Below, piece after piece: positions 10,649 to 21,691 of a DNA stretch of 64,000 nucleotides. Positions within the stretch are counted from its first letter, which is position 1. Every line of letters begins with the position of its first letter. The notes below the pieces were generated by a model. The model saw nothing but the letters and a program-made list of their open reading frames with translations, was not told the DNA's origin and made no database searches. This DNA comes from Plicaturopsis crispa FD-325 SS-3. Lineage: Eukaryota > Basidiomycota > Agaricomycetes > Amylocorticiales > Amylocorticiaceae. The stretch is from positions 985,263 through 1,049,262 of the forward strand of contig KN832554.1 in NCBI GenBank assembly GCA_000827205.1, written 5' to 3'. Made by a program: the position numbers and the translations under genes.

Positions 10649-11809
10649 ATGGGTCTGCTTCATTATTTGAGGTGCTCGCTGTCCCGTTTTTCTGTTTACT
10701 TTCGCTGAAGTTTGGACCAACAGTTATGCAGCAGTTGTAGCTGCGTTTGCATTCATCACCCTTTCCCTCGGTCGGTTGCAGTGATTCATGGACTCAAAGC
10801 CTATGCTAACTCTCCATTTCAGCCTCGGGTCTGCTCTATGTCTCAGAGCTCATAGAAGAGCACTCTAGGACCTCCAAAGTTGTCGGCCAGAGAGGTATCT
10901 ATGTACGTCCAAACGTCCCGCTCTCATTCCTAGCTACTTACACAATAAAATGCACAGGTAATCATCGTTCTTCACGCATTGCTATACGCCTTCGACACAC
11001 TACCATTATGGCAAACAGCATTCTCCATAGGATGCCATATAGTCTACCTACAAAATTTTTCGGCTACATGGCCACTAATATCGCTCAGCTCCTGGTCATT
11101 CATCGCGTCTTGCCTCCTCGTGGTATCCGACCACTTTGCGTGGTTCTTCCACTTCTCCCGTGTCACACAAGATGCCCGGAACGCATCTCACGCACGGACG
11201 TATCAGCATCACCCCACGCCTGCAGCCCCTACCTTTGCCGAAATTGCAACTTTCTTCGGCCTGTGCGTGTGGCTTGCCCCGTTATTCCTATTCCTCAGCC
11301 TCAGCGCAAATGATAACGCCCTACCCACGTCCTCCGCTAATCCTTCTGGTAAAGCACGCGCCAAATTAGTTGCGCACTCATGCTAACCTACAATTGCAGA
11401 TCCCATGACGCCCGCTGCATCTCCCAGAATGCTGAACCGCTACCCGGTACCCTCACGATCATCCCTTTTCAAATCCCTCTTCGAGCACCTTCCCCGCGTG
11501 AGCCCGAAGCTCAGGCGCCGAGACACTACGGAGGGCATCATCGCCCCGCACTCGCCTATCACAAGCCGCCCGTCTTCGCCATCCCCTATGGCGATTCCGG
11601 GCTCGCCGACTCAATACCAGCACAGCATATCCCGTGCTACGTCGATACCGCGAGGCCTTGACGCGGATATGCGCCAGTCCTCCAATTTCCAGCTGGGGAC
11701 GCCGCCGCGACGCATACCGGAGAACATGCGGCGAGCTACTGCGGAGGGTACGGGGCTTGGATTAGGGATGAGGCGTTCTTCGAGTCGATCAGTGGTAGGG
11801 GAGAGTTAG
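10649..11809 (+). CDS. SVP26: SVP26/TEX261-family ER-Golgi membrane protein
   Basis: Polytopic ER/early-Golgi protein; in yeast Svp26 acts as a COPII cargo adaptor for glycosyltransferases. The joined exons read MGLLHYLSYAAVVAAFAFIT, SGLLYVSELIEEHSRTSK, GIYVIIVLHALLYAFDTLP, HIVYLQNFSATWPLISLSS, FIASCLLVVSDHFAWFFHFS and FAEIATFFGLCVWLAPLFLF-LSLSANDNALPTS. The last block is the strongest family signature. At least four hydrophobic segments are visible. Introns follow the first 23 nt of coding sequence, LSLA, RGIY and SSANPS. After the membrane core there is a cytosolic-looking tail of about 135 residues, rich in Ser, Arg and Pro, which is longer than in yeast. The stop is at 11807-11809. Confidence 0.88.
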
Positions 11810-12137
11810 TTATGCGAATGATATTTGCCATGCAATACGCAGCTAATTTGTACTGTAAATTGCATTGCGGGTTTGCGTTCGGAAAACCCTTAACACTCAG
11901 ACGTTATACACGACATAATCGGACCTGTGGGTATAGTGCAGTCCAAGGTGCAGAACATGGGCATTTATGGAGCGGTATAGTGATCAATTACACTGACATC
12001 AGGCGCAAAGCACGGTATAAGGTACGCAGAGGAGACGAAAGCGAACAGAGCATGAGCAGCAAAAGGCACTGACGAGTCCATTGAAATGGCAAGGCAAAGG
12101 AATGAAGGGAAACGGGTGATGCATGGAAGCTTGTGGT
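11810..12137. other. convergent intergenic region
   Basis: Spacer between the SVP26 and BTB gene 3' ends. No further gene is supported. Confidence 0.5.
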
Positions 12138-13531
12138 TCAAATGGAGTCCGTGTACTCCGTAACTGCGTCCCATATCGAGTTCCTCACGGTATTGACGAG
12201 CGTCGCCGCACTGGGGAAACACAGACCACAGATTCCAGAGTTCTTCAGCGAGAACGCCTTCGTGTCTTGCAAGGGATCATTAGAAAGGCGCCACTCCTTC
12301 ATGGAGTTGTTCAGAAAGGTAGGGCATTGGCCTTTTCTGCCGCAATTCGGACGCACAGAAAGAATCATCTCGGACTGAAGTTGCATCGCGATCAGGTTTT
12401 TGACTTGGAGGAGATGCAGCAGGTCCTCGGCGCGAAGAAGCTTCCATCGGGCGGTTCGCTGATCGTCCATGAGAGCTGTTTGGCGAGAGGTAGTCCAGTC
12501 GGAATCGATGTCAATTCGACTAAGGTGATAGTACGCCGCAGGGAGGATGTTCGTGATGTTGAAGTCCATAGCTAGGCGGATGGCTGATACGGGTTCTGGC
12601 AGTATATCGTCGAGGTAAAGCCCGTCGATCTTGCCGTCATATTTCTCCGAGTGCTCACTGCAAAGGCTGTCGATCTCCGTCTCTAGGCGGTCCCATTGAG
12701 TGAGGGATGCAGGCCAGTCCGATTTGATGAGATCGACGATGCAATTGCGCATGCCATCCATGTTATATTTCGTCGTGAGAGCTAGTGGACCTCTGACGAG
12801 GAAAGGCGTGCTTGGGTTGAGCCGTTTCTGAGGGAGAGCCCTGAGAAAAACCCGTAAGCATGACGCGAGTTCAAGGCGAGGAAAGAGATTCACGTCTGAT
12901 GGTAGAATATCTGCAATAAGGACACAAGGTCCTCCGCATTGTCGGGGAGATGCACGAAAGGCGCACCGTCGTAGAATTCCTGGGATGCCATGGGAAGGCT
13001 AAGCATAGCAGCAAACGTCTCGGACTGGTATTCGAGCATCGATTTATGGATACGGAATAGGCAGAGGGTCCCATCCAGAGCAAATGCAGAGATGATAATG
13101 TTTCCGTCTTCGTGATAGAGAGATGGATGACGTTTTGCGGTGGACATGTCGAGTTCCCTTGCCTCAGATGTAGGCAGCAAGGGTGTCGAGGACTTTTGAG
13201 CAGGGATAGCGGATGCTGGAATTTGCGGCAATGCCTCTGGTATGCGACTCTGGATGACGTCCAGCTTTTCGGACATCGCGGACAGTTGTTGAGATATGGC
13301 ATCGTTCGAATGGGCGGTATCAGTCGGCAAGAGTCTAAAGGAGGATATCTGCTGAGTCCTGAAAAGGAGGTCGTCGAGGTCTTTGGCTCCCAGAGGAACG
13401 GTGGCCTTCTTCATGGATCTCATCCTCAGCTTGAGCGAGGTCAAAGTGCCGTAGAGCTTGGCGACAATGGTCGAAAAACTATCGGAATCGACGGACATCG
13501 GAGCAAGTGAGCTCCTCGAAGATGAAGCCAT
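12138..13531 (-). CDS. BTB/POZ-domain protein
   Basis: Basidiomycete BTB protein of about 447 residues. The first true ATG of the open frame is 13529-13531 (MASSSRSSLAPMSV); the open frame extends further upstream without an ATG. The N-terminal ~100 residues are helical (LYGTLTSLKLRMRSMKKATV). Then comes the BTB fold: HPSLYHEDGNIIISAFALDG, LCLFRIHKSMLEYQSETFAA, MLSLPMASQEFYDGAPFVHL and DLVSLLQIFYHQT. One GT-AG intron (about 12840-12890) joins HQT to ALPQKRLNPSTPFLVRGPLA and LTTKYNMDGMRNCIVDLIKS, the BTB-C helices typical of this mushroom family. The C-terminal half (SVRPNCGRKGQCP and a CGLC) has spaced Cys residues but no clear zinc finger. Such proteins may be Cullin-3 adaptors or transcription cofactors; the partner cannot be read from sequence. 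Confidence 0.82.
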
Positions 13532-13802
13532 GGTTGCCCGAGGTACCGACGCTATGGAGCAGGAGAACGTATAAGAACTGAGAGAAAATGCCACTGCAAT
13601 GTTGCGTTGCCACCAGATATGTCCTACGTCAACGTCGTATCGTGATGGTAAGAGGCAAGGCGCGACGGCTATATTTACGCGACGCGGCGGGTCAGTTGAC
13701 CTGGAATTTGTGGCACATGCACTGCGCTGCTTTACTGGGCGGCTCTAGTCTCTGCTTTACATTTCCAACTCGTTCTCTTGTACCGGACCTCGAGTCCGCG
13801 TT
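13532..13802. promoter_or_regulatory. divergent promoter (BTB gene / synaptojanin gene)
   Basis: Intergenic stretch of 271 bp between two opposed start codons; it must contain both promoters. No specific site is recognised. Confidence 0.5.
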
Positions 13803-16800
13803 ATGCACTTGTACTTGGGAAACAACCCGAGGGCTTTGTATCTGGTCACCAGCTCTCACGACAAAAGACTGGGTCGACCTGAGCGGGCGCTCGTATTTCG
13901 TGCCGCCGAAGGGAACCCCTCACAAGCTGTTGTTGAATTCATTCCCAAGGATGAAGTAAATTACTCTACTATCGCCCGAGTAACAAGCCGTATAGTCAAA
14001 GGATGCCTTGGGCTGATTGGCATCGAAAACGGTCCGTATATCTCTCTGTGCCAGGCAACCCGGCTCATGCGCCTGCCCAGACATCTTCTTGGCTGTCGTT
14101 ACATCTGCGACTGAAGTCGGGAACACGAGACCATCCGCATCGTCTCCGGAATCAGTCGCGAAGATCCACGAAGTGCGCTTTTACTCGTTAACGTCCTCGA
14201 CCTGGGACGATCTGGCTGCAGCGGCAGATGCACTGCCCTCGCCAGACGCGGTGGACTCGGTTATGATGCGTGAAAACTACAACGCCCCAAACACACAGGT
14301 TTTCGAGCACCCATGTTTGCCGCTCACCAAAATCCTTTCCTCCGGGTCTTTCTATTACGCGTTCGACCCTCAGTGGGATCTATCCTCCAGGCTCTCTGCG
14401 CGCTTGGCCCGTGACAAGGGGACGGCGCAAGATGCGGGAATGTTTGACGAACGCTTCGTTTGGAACGAATACATTATACGTAGCCTTCTTGATTTCCGGG
14501 ATAGACTCGATCCTCACGAGCGTGCGGACCTCGATCTCTGTCAATTCATCGTGCGTGGACTATATGCTTCGTCTTCAGGTCGAAGCTAAGACGCTCCACC
14601 GTCAGATTTTGGCGATTCAAGGCTATGTCGGTGTCTTCACTATGCCCTTATCGGCGCCACCAACAAATGGTTCTCCTGTCGTTGCGACTTTGTCTCTGAT
14701 CTCCCGCCTGGGCTGGAAGCGTGCCGGCACCAGATTCAATACCCGTGGCGTGGACGACGATGGAAACTGTGCCAACTTCGTTGAGGTACGTCTGCACCGT
14801 GTCGCCCCGTATCAGAGAGCTTCGTCTCAGTACCTCGCTAGACCGAAACGGTTTTCAGTACAGACCAACATTGCGTTAGCTATGTACAAGTGCGCGGAAG
14901 CGTCCCATGTATGTCGTCTCATTTAATATATAATCTGAGGTATTTCAACCCATTGTTTGTGTACAGTGTTCTGGGAGCAGCAAGGGCTACAGACGTTTGG
15001 CCAACGTATCCAGATTACACGTCCGCAGGCGTCACAACCAGCGTTCGAGCGGCATTTCGCACATTTAACAGAAGAATACGGAGCAGTTCATGCAATTAAC
15101 CTCCTTGGCACCAAAGAGAACGAAGCCATCCTTACGAACGCGTATGCACGCCATCTACAGTTAGCGCATTGTGCCTTAGGCGACGAACTCGGCATAACGC
15201 ACTTCGATTTCCATAATGCCGTTCGGGTGGGCGGACATGATAGCGTTGTTCGTGATCTTAGGTGAGCGTGCATATTGTGAGGTTCGAGAGTACGGCTTAT
15301 ATGTGCTGTAGGCGTCTTGACAACATAACAGACAACATTGACCGTTTCGGTTTCACAATGTGTGATGCAACGTCAGATGAAATTGTAACAGATCAAAAGG
15401 GCGTGTTTAGAACGAATTGCTTGGACTGGCACGTATCTTTTTCATGCCTTGTAAACATGTCTGATGTAATTTCAACAGCTTGGATCGGACCAACTTCGTT
15501 CAGGACATACTCTCTAGGACGACGCTCGAGCAGTATCTCTACCTGGTCCGGCGTGAGTGGGTGCAGTCACCGACCCTATGGTCCAATCATCGGGAACTGT
15601 GGGCGGAGAATGGTGACGCGCTGTCGCGCATATACGCCGGCACTGGCGCACTCAACACCAGTTTTACACGGAGTGGGAAAAGGACACTGGCCGGTATGTT
15701 CCCTATCTTACCTGGAATATCTCTGCGCGTAACGGACGAACGTATCAGGTGTCCTGTCTGATGCTACGAAGAGTGTCTCGAGGGCATATATCAACAACTT
15801 TCAAGACAAAGGGAAACAGTCTGCAATAGATATGTTCTTGGTAGGTTCTAAGCAAAAATGACTTGGCAGCAATTGATGAAAGGGCAAACAGGGAAACATG
15901 AGCAGCCAAAAATCCATCACGATCTTCGACCCTATACACGATTCCGTGCGCGCTGCACTAGAGCAACGGTCAGTTACCCCCAAAAAGAATGGACTGCAGG
16001 AAGTGATGCTTTCTTAGACTGCCAGAGTATTCCACGACAAAGCTATGCACTATGTTTGTGGGAACATGGAATTTGAATGGGCGGGTAAGTCCCAACTATT
16101 GCCACGAAACTTACTCACAGCTCATACAAATTTTCAGCCACCGTCAGAGTCCTTATTGCCTTGGCTGTTTCCACGGGCGAGTGAGTACATTTGTATAACT
16201 GACGCTCGCACGAGTACTGACACAAATTCCTATCAGGCGTTCCTGAGTAGGTCGCATTTGTCCATTACATCGTAGCGCATACTCAAGGTATTGCAGGCCG
16301 GACGTCTTTGTCCTTGGTTTCCAGGAAATTGTCCCACTGACAGCGCAACAAATAGTACAAACAGACCCGGAAAAGAGGTGAGCTAGATAGATATGTACGC
16401 ACGCGTACTATACTCATGCATGGTGTAGGCGGGTGTGGGAGGCGAAAATTTTGGAGACATTGGACCGCCGACCAGACAAGAAAAACGACTATGTGATTCT
16501 TCGCAGCGAACAGGTATGTATTTTAACGAAGTGTTAGTGCTCTCTACTGAACGGCCTTTGCAAGCTCGTCGGCACTGCGTTGGTCGTTCTCGTAAAGAGT
16601 GAGCTGATAGCTGTCATACGAAATGTCGAAGCTACAACCCGTAAGGTAATTAGCGGTGCTTTCGACAACCTGACAGCACGACTAATTATACCAGACCGGC
16701 TTGAGAGGTATGAGTGGGAACAAAGGTGCAGTCGGCATCCGGTTCGAGTATCATGATACAAGTTTCTGTTTCCTCACCGCCCATCTCGCCGCGGGACATT

Positions 16801-17956
16801 CGAACATCGACGAGCGCAATGCTGACTATCGAACCATCGCGAGTGGCCTGCATTTCTTGAAGGGGAAGACCATCACAAGCCACGAGTAAGTTTTGGATGC
16901 AGTAACGGCTCACAACGTATGTTGATTGGCCCCAGAAATGTTATATGGCTCGCAGACACGAACTACCGCATTGACCTCGACAATGAAACCGTCAGATCCT
17001 ATGCACTTGCAGATAACTTTGATGCGTTAATCGCCGCAGACCAGGTTCGCAAATTTGTTTGCTAACGGTATTCTCCCGCTGACAGGATAGTACATAGCTT
17101 CGCCGAGCGATTGACTATCTAGCGGCTTTCGATGGGTACGAAGAGGGGCCACTGTTATTCCGACCGACGTATAAATACGACGTCGGGACTGACAACTACG
17201 ACACCGGAGAAAAGATGCGGATACCCGCCTGGACTGGTGGGTTTCATCTTGACTGATTCAACCTAATTCTAACCGTATCAATAGACCGTATCCTGTATCG
17301 GGGAAAGCAACTGGACCTCACAGTCTATTCCCGAGCGGAACTGAAGGGATCAGACCACAAGCCAGGTACACATCTCGCCCTCTTTCCTGGAGAAATGCCG
17401 GTTGATCCTGCTCTTTAGTGTTCGCGCTGTTCAGAGCCAATGTACGCATAATTGACACCGTGAAACGCGCCGCTCTCTCCAGTATGCTTCTGGAGAGTGT
17501 TGTATCAACATCACCCGGCGAGAAACTGGACGAAAAATTGGCATCTTTAGTACTGCCCCACGACGTGGCAGAGTGTACGTGGCGTAAACACTTTGTACAA
17601 TCACTCCCTGATATGCGTCTTGAAGTACCGCCTCCTAGCTCGGACGACTCGGCCTGGTGGGATGGCCCAGGTGCGCGATTTTCTTCCCGGAACTGCATAC
17701 AGGCAACTGAGTTTGTGCTACAGATCATCCAAATGGCGTCTTCATACATCCACCTCAGGACTTGGACCGTCGCCGATCATCCAACCCATTCGATTCACCC
17801 AGTGAATCATCTCTTTCCTCTTCCCCATCCTCATCGGACGAAGAATTATACACTCACGCCCTCTCTCTGCAAACACCGATCACACCAATGCCAACAACGA
17901 GAAAACCGCCCCCACCTCCTCCTCCGTCACGATCAACGAAACCTACGACCTCATAA
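13803..17956 (+). CDS. Synaptojanin-type polyphosphoinositide phosphatase (Sac1 + 5-phosphatase), INP51/52/53-like
   Basis: Two-domain phosphoinositide phosphatase of about 1,000 residues that clears PI4P and PI(4,5)P2 during endocytosis and trafficking. The Sac1 domain starts [15 protein letters not shown] and includes [37 protein letters not shown] and the catalytic NCLDCLDRTN (CX5R intact). The inositol 5-phosphatase domain shows [74 protein letters not shown] and KGSDHKPVF, all expected active-site blocks. The C-terminus has an SNPFDS motif (NPF, EH-domain ligand) and a PPPPPPPSR proline run. About twenty introns interrupt it. One is a GC-AG intron inside the Sac active site, and one exon is only 10 nt (16237-16246). 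One join near 15960-16024 is ambiguous. Stop at 17954-17956. Confidence 0.93.
15429..15478 (+). other. GC-AG intron within the Sac1 catalytic motif
   Basis: The 50-nt intron begins GCACGT and ends CAACAG. Only this GC donor restores NCLDCLDRTN, splitting the second Cys codon TG/C. The GT two codons downstream would destroy the motif. Confidence 0.75.
16237..16246 (+). other. 10-nt micro-exon of the synaptojanin gene
   Basis: GCGTTCCTGA flanked by a TATCAG acceptor and a GTAGGT donor. Adding these ten bases keeps the frame between LFPRAS and [14 protein letters not shown], the expected block in front of the 5-phosphatase catalytic core. Confidence 0.75.
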
Positions 17957-18066
17957 TGTATGATTGTAGCACACGTTGCCTCCGTAAACGTGCTTGGACC
18001 AACGCTCGCAGCAACAGTATATTAAGAAGATAGAAATATAACATGACGGTAAGTAGAGTGCGCGGA

Positions 18067-19904
18067 TCAAATCAAACCCTGTTTCTTTAAATCCTCGTAA
18101 GTCTTACGGTTATACACATTGCCCTCGTCGTCTTCGAGCTCTTCCATGGTTTCTTGCTCGAAGATCTCGTGCCTTCCCTCTTGTTTCAACTTCTCAGCCA
18201 CTATGAACGGTCTCGTAGTTAGCTCGGCGAAACAAAGAGAGCTAAAGGAAGTCATACGCGAAAGAGCATCCTCGATCCGGGTGATCTCATGGAAATGTTT
18301 TGTGTTCGGAAGGCCAAGAGCTCGCATACCGAAGGCGTGTCTCGACTCCTGGAGAACGAACGATGGTTAATTTCGGGGATACATCGGCGAGACGGGGAAC
18401 GTACTTGAAAATGACGATCAAAGTTTTTCCTGCCCATGTAAACATGGTCAGAACATATCTCGCAGCGATACTCAACACCAAGTCCATGCAGTTTATACAA
18501 CCAATATGGTATTGGTTTGCCATCCCAGCCCAGAGGCAATTTGAGGGGGTTGTAGATTCGTTCTTCCTCTTCCTCTTCCTCCTCGCCTGCTCCCTCCTCG
18601 CGCTTAGGGGGTGGCGGGGGTTTTGCCTGGTCGATGAGTTCCTGTTCACGTTCACGTGCTGTGAGCGAGAACCGACGTTCCACATTTGATTTCGTTTCGT
18701 TCAGGGTCGGCGCAAGCGAAGAGAGAAGGGAAGTCGACAAGTATGTGAGTAGGGCTGAATTACGAAGGCGCGTCTTTGCCGTAGATTGATGAGAAGAGGA
18801 CGACGGCTGGGCGGATGCAGCCGTTCCGTTGGGATTCGATTGGGGTCCACCGTCCCCGGCAGCCTGTCTTGCTATGGCTTTGACGTGTTTTTTGGACGTT
18901 AAGTGCGCATCGTATACAGTCTGCTTGGAATAATTCTTTTGACCTTTTGAACACACAGGTAAGTACGCGACACAGGCCTGCAAGCCGTTTACTCACATGC
19001 AGAACACCAAATTCCCTCGGCAGTCCCCGTGCCATTTGCAATTTTGGCGGTGTTGTCCTCCCATCCCTTCAACTCGCCGGCCTCCCATTTCGCGTTGAAT
19101 TCTGTTTCAGCATCTCGTTGTCGGCTGTCCGTGTCCACCAATGGTAGCGTGCGTTTCGTGAATGATAGGAGATATGTGTGGAGATTCTTGATATAACTAG
19201 AATTGCCAATGCCTCCATCGAAAGTTGTTTCAAAGGTTTACTGCAATGCAACGCACGTTTCGTAGTCTTTTGTCGACTTTATATCCTTTGATAACTCCTG
19301 ATGAACTGGGTTGGTTTGCGCCAGTAGAAGAAGGTCGAGATATTGTAAGTATCCTGGCCTACGACCAAGATTCTTCAGGTTGTTGTATGCGGTGTGGTTG
19401 GCATACAGGTCGAGATATTTGCCATACGCCTCCTCGCCAGAGAACAATAAAGATATAGCTGCGGAATTCAAGGTGAGCCGACGAAAAGTGAGTAGCTGGT
19501 GACATACGATCTTCCTGCTCATATTCCTCGTCACCCTCCTCTTGCGTGTTGTCGTCCAATAACGCCGCAATTTCGATGTCAAAGCCACCGGGAACGGTGT
19601 CAGGATATTTGTGATAGTGGTCTTGGATCTTCGTTAACCGCGAGTAAAACTCGGAGAGATCGTTTTGTTGTGCAGAGCCGGAAAGCAGCTCTAGTTCGGC
19701 TTTGCGTGCGTCCTCGTCCTCGTACATGCTACTCAACGCGGTGACCCGTGAAGAAATGCGATCGAGAACCTGAGCGGCTTTGTGCTCATTTTGAAGCCTC
19801 GTTTCGTGTGTCGATTGATGCCTCGAGAGCAGCGTATATAGAGCGCGCTCATAGCGTTCTACTTCCTCGTGAGTTTGCCGTTGAATTTCGATGATAGAGT
19901 CCAT
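18067..19904 (-). CDS. SF3A3: Splicing factor 3A subunit 3 (SF3a60/Prp9)
   Basis: U2 snRNP component needed for pre-spliceosome formation; SF3a60 links SF3a to the snRNP. The start MDSIIEIQRQTHEEVERYER at 19902-19904 is typical. Later blocks are IQDHYHKYPDTVPGGFDIEI, EEAYGKYLDLYANHTAYNNL, YLQYLDLL, LHTYLLSFTKRTLPLVD, the C2H2 matrin-type finger WCSACSKGQKNYSKQTVYD with HLTSKKH, an acidic linker (EEEEEEERIYNPLKLPLGWD), YWLYKLHGLGVEYRCEIC, the second zinc-finger part VYMGRKNFDRHFQ, and a C-terminal MRALGLPNTKHFHEITRIED ending KTYEDLKKQGLI. Introns lie after EQED, after STKDYE, in the zinc-finger region and near the 3' end. It starts only 125 bp from eIF4A3, which is transcribed the other way. 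Confidence 0.94.
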
Positions 19905-20029
19905 ACTTGAGCGGAAGACGGGAAACGACAAGGCGCGACGGGCGCGACCTCGCATCCTACAGGATTTTCAACTCCGCCACTTCTTTACAACTCTCCTCTT
20001 ACCGTCGCGCTTCAAGCACTCCGCACAAA
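19905..20029. promoter_or_regulatory. compact divergent promoter SF3A3 / eIF4A3
   Basis: Only 125 bp separate the two start codons of opposite-strand RNA-processing genes. The 5' UTRs and core promoters must share or overlap in this space. Confidence 0.6.
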
Positions 20030-21691
20030 ATGGCAGGTATTAATGCTGGAGATGAGGTCTGTTGTCTATTTTCCTGCAGGGAAATGTCCTTGGAACTGAC
20101 TTTTCCGTCATAGAAACTTGTATTCGAATCGTCAGAGGCAGTTTCCGTGGTCTCGACCTTCGATGACTTGGGTCTGAAGGACGACCTTGTACGCGGCATA
20201 TATGCATACAGTGCGCAGAATTGTTTTCACTCTTTGAGCCTCTGCCTGACTCTATGGCACTTTCTGTAAAGACTTCGAAAAGCCGTCTGCTATCCAGCAA
20301 CGTGCGATATTACCCATAACGCAAGGCCGCGATGTCATTGCACAGGCTCAATCCGGGACGGGTAAAACTGCGACATTCTCCATTTCCATCCTTCAGTCCA
20401 TCGATGTCACCGTCCGCGAAACGCAAGCTCTCGTGCTCTCCCCGACCCGCGAACTGGCGACGCAGATTCAATCAGTCGTCCTTGCGCTCGGTGACTACAT
20501 GAACGTACAATGTCACGCATGCATAGGCGGCACTTCTATCGGCGAGGACATTAGGAAACTGGAATACGGCCAACACGTCGTTTCGGGGACACCCGGGCGT
20601 GTCTTTGACATGATTAGGAGGAGAAGCTTGCGGACGCGGAATATCAAAATGCTCGTTCTTGACGAAGCGGACGAACTCCTCAATAAGGGCTTCAAGGACC
20701 AAATCTACGACGTCTATCGTTATCTCCCCCCGGCCACGCAGGTGGTCCTGCTCAGCGCCACGCTCCCCTATGATGTTTTGGAAATGACCACAAAATTCAT
20801 GACCGACCCTATACGCATCCTTGTAAAACGTGATGAGTTGACGTTGGAAGGGATCAAACAATTTTTCGTCGCGGTGGAGAAGGAGGATTGGAAATTCGAC
20901 ACCCTTTGCGACCTTTACGACACGCTCACCATTACCCAGGCCGTAATCTTTTGCAACACTCGGCGCAAGGTTAGATTTTCGGAAGCTTTCGAGTGATCGG
21001 ACCGTAATTAATGTGATATCTGGGCCTCAGGTCGACTGGCTGACGGAGAAGATGCGCGCCGCCAATTTCACCGTGTCGTCGATGCACGGGGAAATGGTGC
21101 AGAAGGAACGTGATGCAATTATGGCGGAATTCCGAGGGGGAACCTCGTAAGTTTGAGCTTTCTCTGGGTTCTAGTATATACCACTGATGGCCCTTCCCTC
21201 AACAGCCGTGTTCTTATCACCACAGATGTATGGGCCCGCGGCATCGATGTCCAACAAGTGTCTCTCGTGATCAACTACGACTTACCTGCGTTGGTTTGCT
21301 TCCTTCATGAGCTTGCACAACCTCTGACTAGTCTGTTTATGTGCCCGATAGTAACCGTGAAAACTATATTCACCGCATCGGACGGTCTGGCCGTTTCGGC
21401 CGCAAAGGTGTCGCAATCAACGTGTGTTGCTTTTAATATTTTTTCGCTTGGGCTCACGGACTAACTGCGGGAACTGTGTCGCAGTTCGTGACAGTTGACG
21501 ATGTCAGGATCCTTCGTGATATTGGTGTGTCATTTTCTATCGTGCCGCCGACCATGTGTCCTAATACTGTATCTCGCAGAGCAATTCTATAGCACTCAAA
21601 TCGTGACTATTCCTTTTTTCTACCGTTATATCTCAAGCTAACTGATTTTCATCAGGACGAAATGCCTGTCAATGCTGCGGAGCTCATCTGA
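20030..21691 (+). CDS. FAL1: DEAD-box RNA helicase eIF4A3/FAL1
   Basis: ATP-dependent RNA helicase: eIF4A-III is the core of the exon junction complex and, as Fal1, works in 18S rRNA maturation. All DEAD-box motifs are present: Q-motif KPSAIQQRA, motif I AQSGTGKT, Ia PTRELA, Ib [64 protein letters not shown]. The C-terminus [24 protein letters not shown] matches eIF4A3 rather than the translation factor eIF4A, which has ETFYNT-like sequence there. The start is MAGINAGDE at 20030, and an intron follows nine codons in. Further introns lie near 20211-20272, 20970, 21148, 21291 and in the 3' part. About 396 residues is normal for the family. Confidence 0.94.

Noticed and set aside
13532-13594. 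Longer N-terminus of the BTB protein starting at 13594
   Set aside because: The codon at 13594 on the minus strand is GTG. The first ATG in frame is 13531.
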